Part shown: positions 53,761-64,000 of the stretch, piece by piece
How the letters are laid out: every line of letters begins with the position of its first letter
Position numbering within the stretch: position 1 is the stretch's first letter
Assembly (NCBI RefSeq): GCF_019320115.1
Contig: NC_089595.1
Span: 109,198,158-109,262,157, forward strand
Source: Miscanthus floridulus
Taxonomy: Eukaryota; Streptophyta; Magnoliopsida; Poales; Poaceae
Direction: 5' to 3'
Length of the DNA stretch: 64,000 nucleotides
The notes under the pieces: model-generated
Told to the model about the DNA's origin: nothing
What the model saw: only the letters and a program-made list of their open reading frames with translations
The model's database searches: none
Made by a program: the position numbers and the translations under genes

Positions 53761-56389
53761 CACCGTAATAAACCGCCACTAGAGACAGCTCACAGGCATG
53801 CATGACCTATCGCCGCCACGTGGGTCCACAAGGACAAACTCAGTTCTGCATGACAACGGCCACCACGTGAAGCCACCGCTTGCTCCTGCACCAAGCAAGT
53901 TCATCCTGCTGTTTTATTTACTGGACTGGAAGAAATCTTACCATACAATATTCATCCGCAGTATGATCAATCATTCTTTAACGGTCTATTTGGATTATAT
54001 AAATCGAAACCAATATCCAGAAGTATTTCTCATTTTAGTATTATGAAGATTATTTCCCATTTTTTCTAACTCCTAGGAAACAAAAAAAGGCCTAAGTCTC
54101 TTTGGTCATTCACATTCACACACCTATATATGCTTCTAATAAATCCGGCTGGTGTTATATTTTTGCAACCGTAGAAATCAATTGCGCTCAATTGCTGTAT
54201 CAACACAAGATAGCCCTTTCACGGATAGATGGATATGCATGCATGCATCCCATTCCGGAGATTCACTTTGTATGACTAACCTCTATATAAACGGATAAAC
54301 AATTTGGCTAACAAACATTCACTAGAACGCACGGAAAGATCCAATCCAAACCAGCATGCAACTGTCGTGGATCATGATGATCTTTGCAGATAGATCTTGT
54401 CTTGTGTACTGAACTGAACTGAACTCTGCCTCTGAGCCTAGGCTTGTGGTAGCATCAGGCATCAGGACCCACCCAACCCAGGGCTAATTGGAAGCCGTGT
54501 TCATCTACATCGCCTCCACCAACGCAAAGTCGCCACGCCAAAAGTCAGAGTTGAACGCTGCATAATGCGCAAGGGCAAAGCCACTTTTGGCAAAGCAAAG
54601 CTAGGGCGCCAGCCACCATTGGTGGGTGTCATCGCAGGTTCCCATCCCGGGGCTGTAATGGAGGAAATGTGCTGAGCATTCAGATTGGAGACGGAGCATA
54701 TCCTCTTCTCAAGCACCTGCGTTTGGCTTAAACAACTGACCTGGCGCCCTGCTTTGTATCTCCCTTTTTGGGTGCCTCCCCATCCCCCACCTCCTCCTGT
54801 CATGGTCAGTCTCACTCATGGAAGGAAGCAGATCGAGCTTATCCAATTCCATCCTTCTCCCTGCATGCTGGCTGCAAGCAACTTGGAAGCCTCTTTTTTC
54901 TTTTCTGTGACAAGAAAAAGGCCATTGTTTATCTCCCTGTTGATTGTTGATCCACCTTCTTTTGGCACTGAAATACAGATGCAACTGAACACAAATTAAG
55001 CACTCACTTTTGAGCTGTTTTTTTTTTTCTTCTCAGCTATGTATGTACTGTGGCAAATTTAGGCTGGGGGGTGAAAAGCATATCTGCATAATATGCTGGG
55101 AGAGTGGTCTGAGACCTTTGCCTGTAAGGTCACATTCAGAAAATCCCAACCTTCACCTTGGAATGTTAATTAGGAGCATAACAGAGAATATGCTGCAATA
55201 GTGGGCTGTGCTTTTTTCTTTGTAAAGTTGGTCTCAGGAAGATTCTGAGATTATTCTAATCTGATGAGTTTTCTACTAAGCTTCCATTCACCAGACTTAG
55301 TTGATCTGCTTATTGCTGAATTGTTTGGAAAGTTGATGGCACAAAGGATGGCATATGCTGCAAGAGTTACTTGTACTTTTGGTATAAAGCGTGTTTCTTA
55401 GGGCTATAAAGATTGTTTCTACAAAGACTTCATATGATTATTGTTTTAACTCCATGATCAGTTGTACTGTGACATGGACTGTACTACCTGAAAAAATTGT
55501 ACTGCCTTCCTGAAACAAAGATCAACAAACACTTTCTAACATCATCTGTCGATGATGGTGTCCCGCAATTTTTAAGCTTTCACCAATCCATTGCTATTAT
55601 TGTAATTTTGAAAAACATGGAAAATGCCACAATGAAACGAGTCAGAAAGAACAGGAGGATAGCAGGAATAGACACATTCGCTGACCTAAATGCTTTAGTA
55701 GGCCCATTAGGCTTAGTGGCTCCAAGATCTAGTGGGAACTGCACAGGTGCATCACTGATTGCAGAGTTGAACATGGCCCTCGTGCCACGACGAACTAATT
55801 TGGTGGGGACTAGTGACCCTACTGCTGAGCGAAAGGGAATTTGAAATGGAAACAGCAGAGCAGCTCTATGAACAGCAACACTGCATTATGCAAACAGTCC
55901 TCCCATTGCTATAACATTTTATGTTATCTTAACAAAAAATTTCTTTTTGTGCCTTTAATTAGCTATCAGGCATTGGGCCTGGATGATTTTCAGAAAAAGG
56001 ACTTCGTTACACTTGTACATATGCATGTGCAAACTGTGCATGTACAGTACGTCAGAAAAAGGACTTCTGCGTGCTGTGCGCGATTAACAATGGTGACTTC
56101 TGACTTGGATTGGTTGCAGTTTTGTTATGGTGAAAATTGGACCTACACATTATGGCGCAACTGTTCGTGAAGGGACGGTATCCTGGAGGTGTCTTTCAAA
56201 TCTTTGAACAAACTTTGAAAAGAAAATATATGCACAAGCATCTGATAACTGTCGATTCAATAATGATAATAGTAAAAATAGATGTTTTTATACAATTGAC
56301 CCGTTAGACCGTTGATCCATTCTGATTTTTTCCCTGAAAAAGAAAAAATATTAATCTTAGAAAATTACATCAATGTGATACAATCATAC
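53761..56389. other. Gene-poor region with one exon-like Cys-rich segment
   Basis: Mostly AT-rich. At 55037-55122 a frame after TTCTCAG reads LCMYCGKFRLGGEKHICIIC and ends at a GTAAGG donor, so it may be a coding exon with two CxxC pairs. A basic/hydrophobic open stretch follows at 55620-55844 (MKRVRKNRRIAGIDTF). Neither belongs to a family I recognise. 54440-54720 is a possible leader. No complete gene can be built. Confidence 0.35.
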
Positions 56390-56392
56390 TAA

Positions 56393-56998
56393 GGCCCCAT
56401 TTAGATTAGCTAAAGTTTTTATGAGCTACAATGGCTAGAGGAGCCGGTTAATGGCTTTTTATAAGTTAGGTGATTGAATAGTTCAAAATGAGTTATAACC
56501 TGAACTATAAGTTGAGCTGTTTTGATCAATTAGAGCTTCTTTAGTAGCTAGCGACTTATTTTAGTGGAAACATGCATACTCGATGGAAACATGAAAACCC
56601 TTTTTTATTAAAAAAATTGTGTTTTGGTCGCTCAATTTTTTTAAACTTGGCATATCCATAGTGCATATAAATATGTAGTCATATGCAAAAGTTGGGATAG
56701 AAACTCTCTTTTGAAAACTCATACGGAAAAACAAATTTTAGGCGATAAAATCCCAGAAATTTCGTCTTCTAGTGCATATACAACTCAAATTTTTTATTTT
56801 CTTATGAGTTTTTCTAGTTTGAGTTTGCATCCCAACTTTTGCATGTGAGTACAAATTCTTATGTGTCAAGTTTCAAAATTGTGTGAATGACCCCATCAAA
56901 AAAATTGTGTGAACGACCAAAATACGTTTTTTGAATTGGTTTCCATAATTCAACTAGCATGTAGTTTTCACTACATATTTTGCCATCCAAACAGGGCC
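56393..56998. mobile_element. Tourist-like MITE, 606 bp
   Basis: Ends GGCCCCATTTAGATTAGC and CCATCCAAACAGGGCC, flanked by TAA at 56390-56392 and 56999-57001. AT-rich with internal inverted pairs (AAAAACTCATACGGAAAAAC / TATGAGTTTTTCTAGTTTGA). No ORF. Confidence 0.75.
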
Positions 56999-57001
56999 TA
57001 A

Positions 57002-57479
57002 GACAAGATGTACATGGCCTATAAAAAATAAATAAAAGAAGAAAGAGATGACAACATATATCATGTCATCACCGACTACAACATATATAATGCAATTTTA
57101 ATGACATGGCAACACTTATTAAAGGATTTTCATCTTAAATGATTCCACATGGACATCGTCTCCAAGTCATAATGTATCTTAATATTATGATTAAATATAA
57201 TGAGAACATATGGAATACTAAAAATTAAAATTAAATCATCCATTGCAGAAAGTTGTTTCAACTATATTAATTGTTAGTGTTTGGAAAATGGCACTCTGAA
57301 ACAACAAAACCAAACGTTCCATTAGGATTGGCCTTGTGATCTAGATCCACGTTTCTATTTCTAGGTCGTGCTTTCTGTGTTGTGGGTTAATTCGGGCGGA
57401 TAGCTAGGTCACGTCTTGGTCATGTAAACTCTATTTTCTTTAATGAAAAATGTGCGTTGAATGTTCTAGATTAGATAAA
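57002..57479. other. AT-rich spacer, possible LINE tail
   Basis: No gene. GTAAACTCTATTTTCTTTAATGAAAAATG at about 57423-57452 resembles the 3' tail of a LINE, but the boundary is unclear. Confidence 0.3.
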
Positions 57480-57658
57480 AAATAAACGCAGTGGCATTCC
57501 ACCTGGATTGGTCATGTGACCAAAATGCTGTCACAAGGCTCGAGCCTGGTTGGCTAGCTCAGTGTTAGAGTTGAGCTAGCAACCTCGGTTCGAATCCCCG
57601 TGTGAACAGCATTAAGCCATCTCATATGGCCGGGTTTCGACCCTATTAGCTTTTTTTT
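57480..57658 (+). mobile_element. tRNA-derived SINE-like element
   Basis: GGCTAGCTCAGTGTTAGAG (A-box-like) and GGTTCGAATCCCC (B box) at about 57552-57600 stand closer together than in a real tRNA gene, leaving no room for a full anticodon arm. The tail goes on to CGGGTTTCGACCCTATTAGC and a run of eight T. This is the structure of a plant SINE (RNA polymerase III head, unrelated body, T/A tail). Confidence 0.6.
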
Positions 57659-57662
57659 ATAA

Positions 57663-57777
57663 GGCCTCGTTCGGTCCCTGGAAATGATCTCAGCCGGGAT
57701 GTTCCTTTGCTAATTTGTATAACGCCGGAATGGTTCTTAGCGCAAAACGGCCCGTTCCGGATTAACTGAACGAGGCC
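57663..57777. mobile_element. Tourist-like MITE, 115 bp
   Basis: Ends GGCCTCGTTCGGTCC and CTGAACGAGGCC, flanked by TAA at 57660-57662 and 57778-57780. It is directly attached to the SINE tail, which supplies the left TAA. Confidence 0.8.
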
Positions 57778-58335
57778 TAAATGGAATGACGTCTTGTTGA
57801 ACAACCTGGCCAACACAACCCGTGCTGATGATGTGTCAATAGCTCAATGCCTCAATGCACCGTAATGTTTCATTTCTTGTGTCACGTAGCTAGTTGACAT
57901 GCTCATGATGAAAGGCAATTATGCTTCGTCCTAGTGGAGTAGTGATGCAGGTGCACATCACTTCAGAAACAAACACTAAACATGCATGTCTGCTCTGAAT
58001 AATTTTAGATACTCCCTTCCGTACTATAATATAATCCATTCCAACAATTTTAAGAAAATACTCAAATGGTACATGTACCAATAGATTAAACTTAACTGAG
58101 GTTTTTTTTCCTCAAATTATACTTTTCTTTTCAACAAACTTTGTCAAATATGAGCATAGACAACACCATATAGAATGTCTTTTTATTTCATTACAAACTT
58201 TAGAAGTCATAATGCACGTACTGCATTCCAAAAAGAAGGTAGTAGATATATGACATGTCAATAATGACGCTCTAGATAAAGATGAAATTGGGAAGGTTTC
58301 TTCGGCACATGGTTTTGCTCGGTCGAAGCATTTTA

Positions 58336-58444
58336 GGGCCCCTTTAAAATGCAAGAATTTCAATATAGAAATTTCATAAGATCAATTTATTTTGCAAGGA
58401 AAAACATAGAAAATGGGAGAAATTCCCACATTCTAAATGGGGCC
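58336..58444. mobile_element. Tourist-like MITE, 109 bp
   Basis: Ends GGGCCCCTTTAAAATGCAAG and ACATTCTAAATGGGGCC, with inner GAATTTC/GAAATTC complementarity, flanked by TTA at 58333-58335 and 58445-58447. A decayed relative lies at about 59165-59280 (GCGAGAATTTCACAAAAATT...). Confidence 0.75.
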
Positions 58445-58447
58445 TTA

Positions 58448-59464
58448 TATATAGAGCCACTGAGGCCGTGATGTCAGATAATATAATGGCCTTGTTTTTC
58501 TTTCTTGGAGGCCAGTGTGGGCTAGGAAAACGTTGGCAAAAGCATAAGAAATTATGCGTTGAGAAGCGTATATATTAATACAATGACAAATATTTACAAA
58601 GAAACCAACTGATCAACCGTAACAAGCGTAGCACACATGAGAAGAGCACGACCTTGTTTGGTAGGTCTCCTCCTTTTTCCTTAAAAAAAATCCAAACAAC
58701 TTCTACTAAACTGCCTAGTAGGATTTCTCCGTATAAGTCGGAGCTGGAGAGGAACCTGCCAAACAATGCCTACGTAAGAATACAAGATGTCAATGTGAGA
58801 TACAAAGGAAAAGTGGAGACAGGCCAACTTTACGCTTGCCGTGAGATCTCACGCTCGGCGTGTCAACTCAAAGCAAACATGAAAAGTATGGTTGTTAAAT
58901 TGGAATCTATATATCCACACCGATCTTTCGTAACAAACTGGATGAGATGGAAGCATATTCCACAGATCTTCCGAAACCCATTTCGTTTTCAGCATCACGT
59001 ACACTTCCTTCCATGCATGTCCTCTAGAATATCCACTTGAGATACCTCAAAAAGTGTAGCCAGCACATGATCCCTTGAGCTGAGAACGCCACTTGCCGGT
59101 TGCCGCCCTCTCCCTCCTCAGTCCTCACTGCCGTCACCACCACTCTAGAAGCCACTTATTGCAATGCGAGAATTTCACAAAAATTATATAGAAATTTCAC
59201 ATGAATTGGTTTAGTTTTATAGAAAAAAAAAACGTAGGAATAGAAAGAAAGAAAAACTCATGTATTCTGAGCATTCAAACAAGAAGCAAGAAAGCCGGGC
59301 GATGCAATTTATGGCATACATTCCAATGACGCAATTTGCAGTTTTTCATGCGTTTCGTTTGGTGAGAGCTGGAAATCGGGCTAGTCCTTGACGTGTTTCT
59401 GGTGATCGAAAAGAAAGGCTGGAACTAAGCAAGCAAAAGGAGAGGCCAGCGTGTGTGTGTGGCA
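58448..59464. other. Intergenic DNA, no gene seen
   Basis: Mixed composition. 58650-58765 contains CCTTGTTTGGTAGG...CTGCCAAACAATG, perhaps another small MITE of about 120 bp. Open frames are short and unlike proteins. Confidence 0.4.
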
Positions 59465-59576
59465 GTCTGTCCATTTGGCTCATAAACGATCGTAAATTTC
59501 CAGCCGAAACAGTATTTTTCTCTCACGCAAACCAGTCAGCAGTACTTTTTCACGAACCAGCCAACCGAACAGGGTG
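59465..59576 (-). mobile_element. MITE fragment (CCTGTTCG family), minus orientation
   Basis: Its reverse complement matches 61150-61267: CCTGTTCGG, TGGTTTGCGTGAGAGAAAAA and GGAAATTTACGATCGTTTA. The left end is degraded. Confidence 0.65.
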
Positions 59577-60226
59577 TCGTTGCGCCGCCTGCTGCCTGCA
59601 CTTCCAGCGGTGTTGCAACGGCCATGTGGAAGGGATATTCTGCAGGCGATCCCAGGATCCTGTAAAGGATGGGTGCACTTCCAGGGGCAGGGAGTGCAGG
59701 ATTATTGCTGGGAGCATTATATTATGGCCGCCAGGCCGGTTTGCTAACTAATAGTTTATATATAAGTTTTTTTTTCATTTTCTTTTACTTTCTGTTGTGA
59801 ACAGCAACACAAAGCCTCATTTGAAGCTCAAGAATTATGGCCTCGGTGTAGCTCTATCTTCTGGTTGCACGGGTGTGTTTGATGAGAGAATCAGTTTAGT
59901 TCCATGTTAGAACCGGCGGAATCTATTCCGCACGTAGCGTATCTAGAAATGTTTCTACGTGAATGTGAATAGGAAGAAAACGTTCAACTTTCTTCTGAAC
60001 TAACAAAAGAGAAATGACATTTTAGATGTTTTGCTTGATTCTAGTTGTCCTGATCTGAATTTAACCAAGTAGCCAAATTATTTGATAAAGCGATTCTGAT
60101 CAGGAACATATTATGAAACAAAAAGTTTCTACGCCAATCTAGAATCCTACTAAACACGCCCTTATACGCTAGAATTGTGAATAAGAGAGACTATTTTTCT
60201 ATGTTTGGCCCCTTTATCCAGGCTTA
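59577..60226. other. Intergenic DNA, no gene seen
   Basis: Contains a short GC-rich stretch (59577-59750) and AT-rich DNA. Nothing recognisable. Confidence 0.4.
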
Positions 60227-60554
60227 GGGGGTGTTTGGTTGCCCCTCCTAAATTTTAGTCGCTGTCTCATCGGATGTTTGGACACATGCATGGAGTATTA
60301 AATATAGACTAATTACGAAACTAATTACATAGTTTGCGACGAATTTACGAGACGAATCTTTTGAGTCTAATTAGTCCATGATTTGACAATGTTTGCTACA
60401 GTAAACATGTGCTAATGATAGATTAATTAGGCTTAAAAAATCATCTCGTGGAGTACCGACACATTATGTAATTTATTTTGTTTATTAGTATCCGAACATC
60501 CTATGCAATATCCTTTCGACACACCTCCTAAATTTTAGTAGCCACAAATACCCC
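60227..60554. mobile_element. MITE, 328 bp, same family as 42079-42390
   Basis: Ends GGGGGTGTTTGG and CCACAAATACCCC, flanked by TTA at 60224-60226 and 60555-60557. The interior matches the copy at 42079 in order and orientation. The subterminal block CTCCTAAATTTTAGT occurs near both ends. Confidence 0.8.
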
Positions 60555-60599
60555 TTAGCTAGTGCAGGGAGAGCCACCTAGCCAGGCTCAGCGGAAAGG

Positions 60600-61149
60600 A
60601 ATCAGTCGTTCTCCGCAAGCCACGCTAGGCCAAGCAGCATCTGTGAATTGCGTCACCTCCCCTTAACCCACTCGCGTCGCTCCCAGTCGCCGCAGGTGCG
60701 CCCACGCGGGCTCGCGCCGCCCTCCGCTGTGCGATGCGATCGTGAGGAGCTCGATGTGGTGGTGGAGGAGGAGCTCGACGGCCGCGTGCGCCTCCGTGCT
60801 GTTCCTCTCTCCTCTTCCCCGATGAGGATCCGCGGCCGTAGCCTGTGGGCGAGGCGGGCGAGCTCGAGCAGGCCATGGAGCGGATCTCTCACTTCACCGG
60901 CGAGCATCCGAGGACGCAGTCTGTGGGCGATAGGGCGAGGCGAGCGAGCTTGAGCAGGCCATGGTGCGGCGACGGCGAACTCAACCCCAGAAGAGAGCAT
61001 GACCTCGCCGACCAACTGTTCGACGTAATGCCTTCAAGAGGTAATGTTACCGGAACAAGGAGGAGGTGACTGTATTCGAGCTACTCAGGCAACCACATGA
61101 TCCAGTCTGTCCAGGCTTAGCTAAAGATAAATAAACCAAACAACAGCCA
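60600..61149. other. GC-rich segment between MITEs
   Basis: 60650-61070 is GC-rich, with a repeated block: ATCCGCGGCCGTAGCCTGTGGGCGAGGCGGGCGAGC...GAGCAGGCCATGG near 60828 and GTCTGTGGGCGATAGGGCGAGGCGAGCGAGC...GAGCAGGCCATGG near 60918 (about 90-bp spacing). Open on both strands but no recognisable protein. Confidence 0.4.
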
Positions 61150-61267
61150 GCCTGTTCGGGAGGCCGTATCGTATCGTGGATTATTTACTGCTGGTTGGTT
61201 TGGTGTGAGAGAAAAACACTATTCCCAATTGGAAATTTACGATCGTTTACGAGCAAACGAACAGGCT
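61150..61267 (+). mobile_element. MITE (CCTGTTCG family), 118 bp
   Basis: Inverted ends GCCTGTTCGGG and GCAAACGAACAGGCT bound a short element containing TGGTTTGGTGTGAGAGAAAA. An inverted relative lies at 59465-59576. Confidence 0.7.
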
Positions 61268-61757
61268 AAGCATCTTGTATTGGGGGAGCCAGGCTTGGGT
61301 TGCTCTGGCTTAGCTGGCTAGCCAGGCTGGGTATAAAACGTGAACCAAACACACCATGGTAACAATGGCTATGCCCGATAGTTAAATTTGCCGACATTTC
61401 CACAGTACTTTTGAGACGCGGAGCTGAGAACCACCAGCGAGAAGTCCGTGGGATCAAAGTGGCAAATTTCTACCGGCAACAAATATGAATTCCAGGGCAA
61501 TCACGCTGACAAAAGTAGAAGCCGATTCGACGAGACACGGGGAAGAGGAGCCCAATCGGCAGTCGCTTCCGTTCAGCTCCATTAACGGGTCAATTCACTG
61601 GCCTGATTGTTTCACCTCCACCGCGTGTTACGTCCGCGTCATTTCACGCCAAGGAAATGAAAATTCGGAAGACCAGCCAAAGCTTTCTCCAGTTCCCGAT
61701 GTACTTAGAGAGAGAAGAAGAAAAAGGAGAGTGGAGGAAGAAAAGGCGAGTTCGTAA

Positions 61758-62632
61758 GGGCAACTCCAACCCGCCTCCTATTTCAACTCCTATCTTATTT
61801 TTAAGGGTTCAAACACAAAATTTCGTCTCCAATCAATCCCTCATCTAAACCCCGATGGATGAGGGTCTCCTATTTCGCTTTCCTCATCTCCTAGATGTGG
61901 GGGACTCTTAACCGATCCCTTATCCGCCTGGGAGACTAACGGCCCGGTTCCCGTGTTGCCGCTGAGTTTTCCGTTTAGGTGCGCGCGACCGCTTCCTTCT
62001 TCTACCTGTGGCCTTCATCCCTGCCCGTGCTCGCTCAAGGGCAACGGGTGACCTGTATTCATTGCGAGAGTGAGGGAGAAGAACTTGTGCGTTGTGGATC
62101 TGGCCACGCTCCGATATCCTGCACGCGCGCTCGTTCCGCGGAGGCTAGCTCGTCGACGCGCCCGAGTGCAGCCCCATCTTGCCGTTGCCGCACCTGTACG
62201 CGCGGCCGCCGCTACTCCAAACCAGTCCTGCAAGCTTTGGAATTATTTAATCAAGCTTTGCCGCTGCTCCCAGCCGGCCCACGTTGCCCCACCCGTAGTA
62301 GCGTGGAGTGTTTGTGAGGGAGCTGTGAGAGTGGCGTGAGTAGAGAAAAAATAATAGTTGCTAATTATTTGAAAAAAAAACAATTCCTCCAATATTTAGC
62401 CATAAAAATGTTGTTAACAAGTATCCATTCCAATAATACTAACACGGTTTAGATATAAAATACTAGACTTGGTAGTTAGAAGTTATGTATAAAATATAGG
62501 TGAGAGAAATTAGGAAGGCTGAAATGAGAGTTCGGTTGGAGTGCAGAGAGAAATAAGAGCTGAAATCTAAATGAGGGATCCTCGTTTGTGAGAGTAGGGG
62601 GCCAAATTTAGAGGTATTGGCCGGAGTTGCCC
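61758..62632. mobile_element. Tourist-like MITE with GC-rich interior, 875 bp
   Basis: Ends GGGCAACTCCAACCCGCCTC and GGCCGGAGTTGCCC, flanked by TAA at 61755-61757 and 62633-62635. Subterminal regions are complementary (CTCATCTAAACCCCGAT... and ATCTAAATGAGGGATCC). 61975-62335 inside is GC-rich and unlike the AT-rich arms, which suggests acquired host DNA. No transposase. Confidence 0.7.
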
Positions 62633-62819
62633 TAAAGTGGCGGGATGGAATCCCATTAGCGCAGCGCAATTAGGCGCACCCTCGATTAAAGAAGCCAAAA
62701 GAATCGTGCGCGGCACCGGAAAGGCGAGGCCTTTGCGCTTGCGCACCGTAGAAATTGTTACCGGCACCGCCACCCTGACCACTCGAGCAGCCGCCGAGCA
62801 CCCAGCGAGAACCTCCCAC

Positions 62820-63162
62820 TCCCTCCCTCTCTCTCTCTAGGCTCCCTGTCCTCTCGCCCTCCTCGCGTCCTCACTGCCACTTGAAATATCGGTGGGCGCG
62901 ACCACTCCAGTGTTCAACTGCTCCGGGCTGTGATTGGTGCGACTTGGTGGTGGTGGTGCTACACGTCTTGGCCTCTGCTTCCTTGGAGGAATTGGAGCCG
63001 TTGGAATTCAGGAGCTTGTTGGCCATGGTCGAAGGGTTCGGGGATGGATTGAGGCGTGGAGGAAGAGGAAGGGTAGTAGCTTCCTCTTCTTCGGTGCTCG
63101 GGTCTGGGCTCGCGGGACGGGGTCGTGGGAGCGAGCATGGCGGCGGGCTGGAACTGCGACAG
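62820..63162 (+). other. Leader and first exon of a gene running off the right edge
   Basis: A CT-rich microsatellite (CCCTCTCTCTCTCT) and GC-rich leader lead to ATG 63137 in GCGAGCATGGCGGCG context, reading MAAGWNCD, and a donor ACAG|GTATGG at 63163. After this the sequence becomes T-rich and intron-like to the window end. Earlier ATGs (for example 63025) would be upstream ORFs. The product cannot be told from eight residues. Confidence 0.4.
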
Positions 63163-64000
63163 GTATGGATGCCATTTTCGTCAGGCTTCAAATTTGGTTC
63201 CTGTTTTCAAGGTTCATTTCGCATGTCGTTAACGGGGGCGCCGGCGCCGGCGCCGGCGGTTCCCCTGGCTTCCCTGCCTGTTGTGCCGGCGCAACCGCTG
63301 CTACTCCCCGACTCCTGCCGCGGCGAACACCAGCCGCGTGATCGTTGTTAAGGAGCGCGAATTATTTATGCAATATGCCTATATTGTTCATTTTTGGTAG
63401 TTGTGTTTTTGCCAGGTTCCCAGTGAGAAATTCGGTTATCACGGGCCTTATGTCGTTACTTCTTTGTTGTTGATTGAAAGCGAAATATCTGACTCCTTTG
63501 TTGGATTTGGAGCTGTGGGACTAAGGAATTTTGTTTGTCTTATTTGATTGGTGTATAGGGTACTAAGTTTTAGTTTGACTCCATCTTTGTTTGCTTCTAG
63601 GAGGATGTAACTAGCATGGATAGATAATTGGTTGTGTTTGATTTATTCAGAAGATTTGTTCATTGGATGGGCTGTCATAGCTGCTTATGAATGATTATGA
63701 TGTTGACGTGTGTGCGATTTCTTGTTATCTTCATGTTTACCAGGAAGAATCTCAATTTCCCAGGTCAAGTTTACAAAATGACATTTGTGTTAACTAAAAA
63801 AACTAGTTGTTTCCCCGATTCAAACTTATTTGTCTGATAGTTTCTTCAATTAAATAAAGTTGGAAGTACAGGTTATTTTGGGGTTTTCAATGTAAAGTTT
63901 GAAGTACAGGTTATTTTAGGGAATCATCCACTCTGCCTTCTTTGGTTGATTTGTTTTTTGCCTGCCCCATCTATTGGTGAATTAGTGCTTCAGCCTGAAC
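63163..64000 (+). other. Probable first intron of the right-edge gene
   Basis: GC-rich for the first 190 bp (repeated GCCGGCGCCGGCGCC near 63240), then T-rich with no open frame of interest. A local duplication AAGTTTGAAGTACAGGTTATTTT / AAGTTGGAAGTACAGGTTATTTT occurs at 63857-63918. Confidence 0.35.

Noticed and set aside
57548..57603. tRNA gene suggested by A-box-like and B-box motifs
   Set aside because: The boxes are too close for a complete anticodon arm, the acceptor stem does not pair, and the context (body plus T tail) is that of a SINE.
58008..58250. Stowaway-like MITE starting TACTCCCTTCCGTACTATAA
   Set aside because: No matching inverted right end with a TA flank could be found; perhaps a truncated copy.

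Overview
This window is nuclear DNA of a grass, most likely a PACMAD or Andropogoneae-type genome (sorghum, sugarcane, maize or a relative). The reasons are spliced genes with GC-rich first exons, dense LTR retrotransposons, LINEs, Helitrons, and many Tourist-like (TAA/TTA target) and Stowaway-like (TA target) MITEs. The species call is inference. There is no CRISPR array, bacterial operon or tRNA/rRNA gene.

Layout. 1-10896 is the 3' part of a decayed Ty3/gypsy element: RNase H and integrase remnants on +, a decayed antisense ORF on -, a 60-bp minisatellite, a polypurine tract and a 3' LTR. A solo LTR (4327-6190, TSD ACGGG) is nested in it. 10897-18600 holds two genes that diverge from a shared 5' region: COX19 on the minus strand (12403-13869, one extra A in a homopolymer breaks the frame) and a single-exon ribosomal-L1-domain (RSL1D1/UTP30-like) gene on the plus strand (15334-16605). 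18600-24500 holds an alpha/beta-hydrolase (lipase-like, GHSKG) gene with a 5'UTR exon, two chained uORFs, MITEs and RTE-type LINE fragments in its introns. 24953-39107 is one dead L1-type LINE, split by an 8.76-kb non-autonomous Helitron at 30153-38908. Joining the two LINE halves restores an uninterrupted RNase H reading frame.

39100-42700 is MITE-rich intergenic DNA. 42760-46718 is a five-exon gene for mitochondrial ribosomal protein bL21m (NFD1-type). Its third intron carries an antisense, 5'-truncated RTE LINE with an 18-bp target duplication and a Stowaway-like MITE. 48467-51210 (-) is a set of phase-compatible exons of an unrecognised small protein. 52.3-53.8 kb looks like old LTR material. 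53.8-62.6 kb is gene-poor and carries several TAA/TTA-flanked MITEs and a tRNA-derived SINE. From 62.8 kb the leader and first exon of another plus-strand gene seem to begin and run off the window.

The recognised genes are unrelated housekeeping functions (cytochrome oxidase assembly, ribosome biogenesis, mitochondrial translation) plus one lipase-like enzyme. The strongest observations are the Helitron-in-LINE insertion with its captured exon-like pieces, the COX19 homopolymer frameshift, the uORF chain and phase break in the hydrolase gene, and the unrecognised minus-strand gene. I found no clear evidence of a wholly new biological system.
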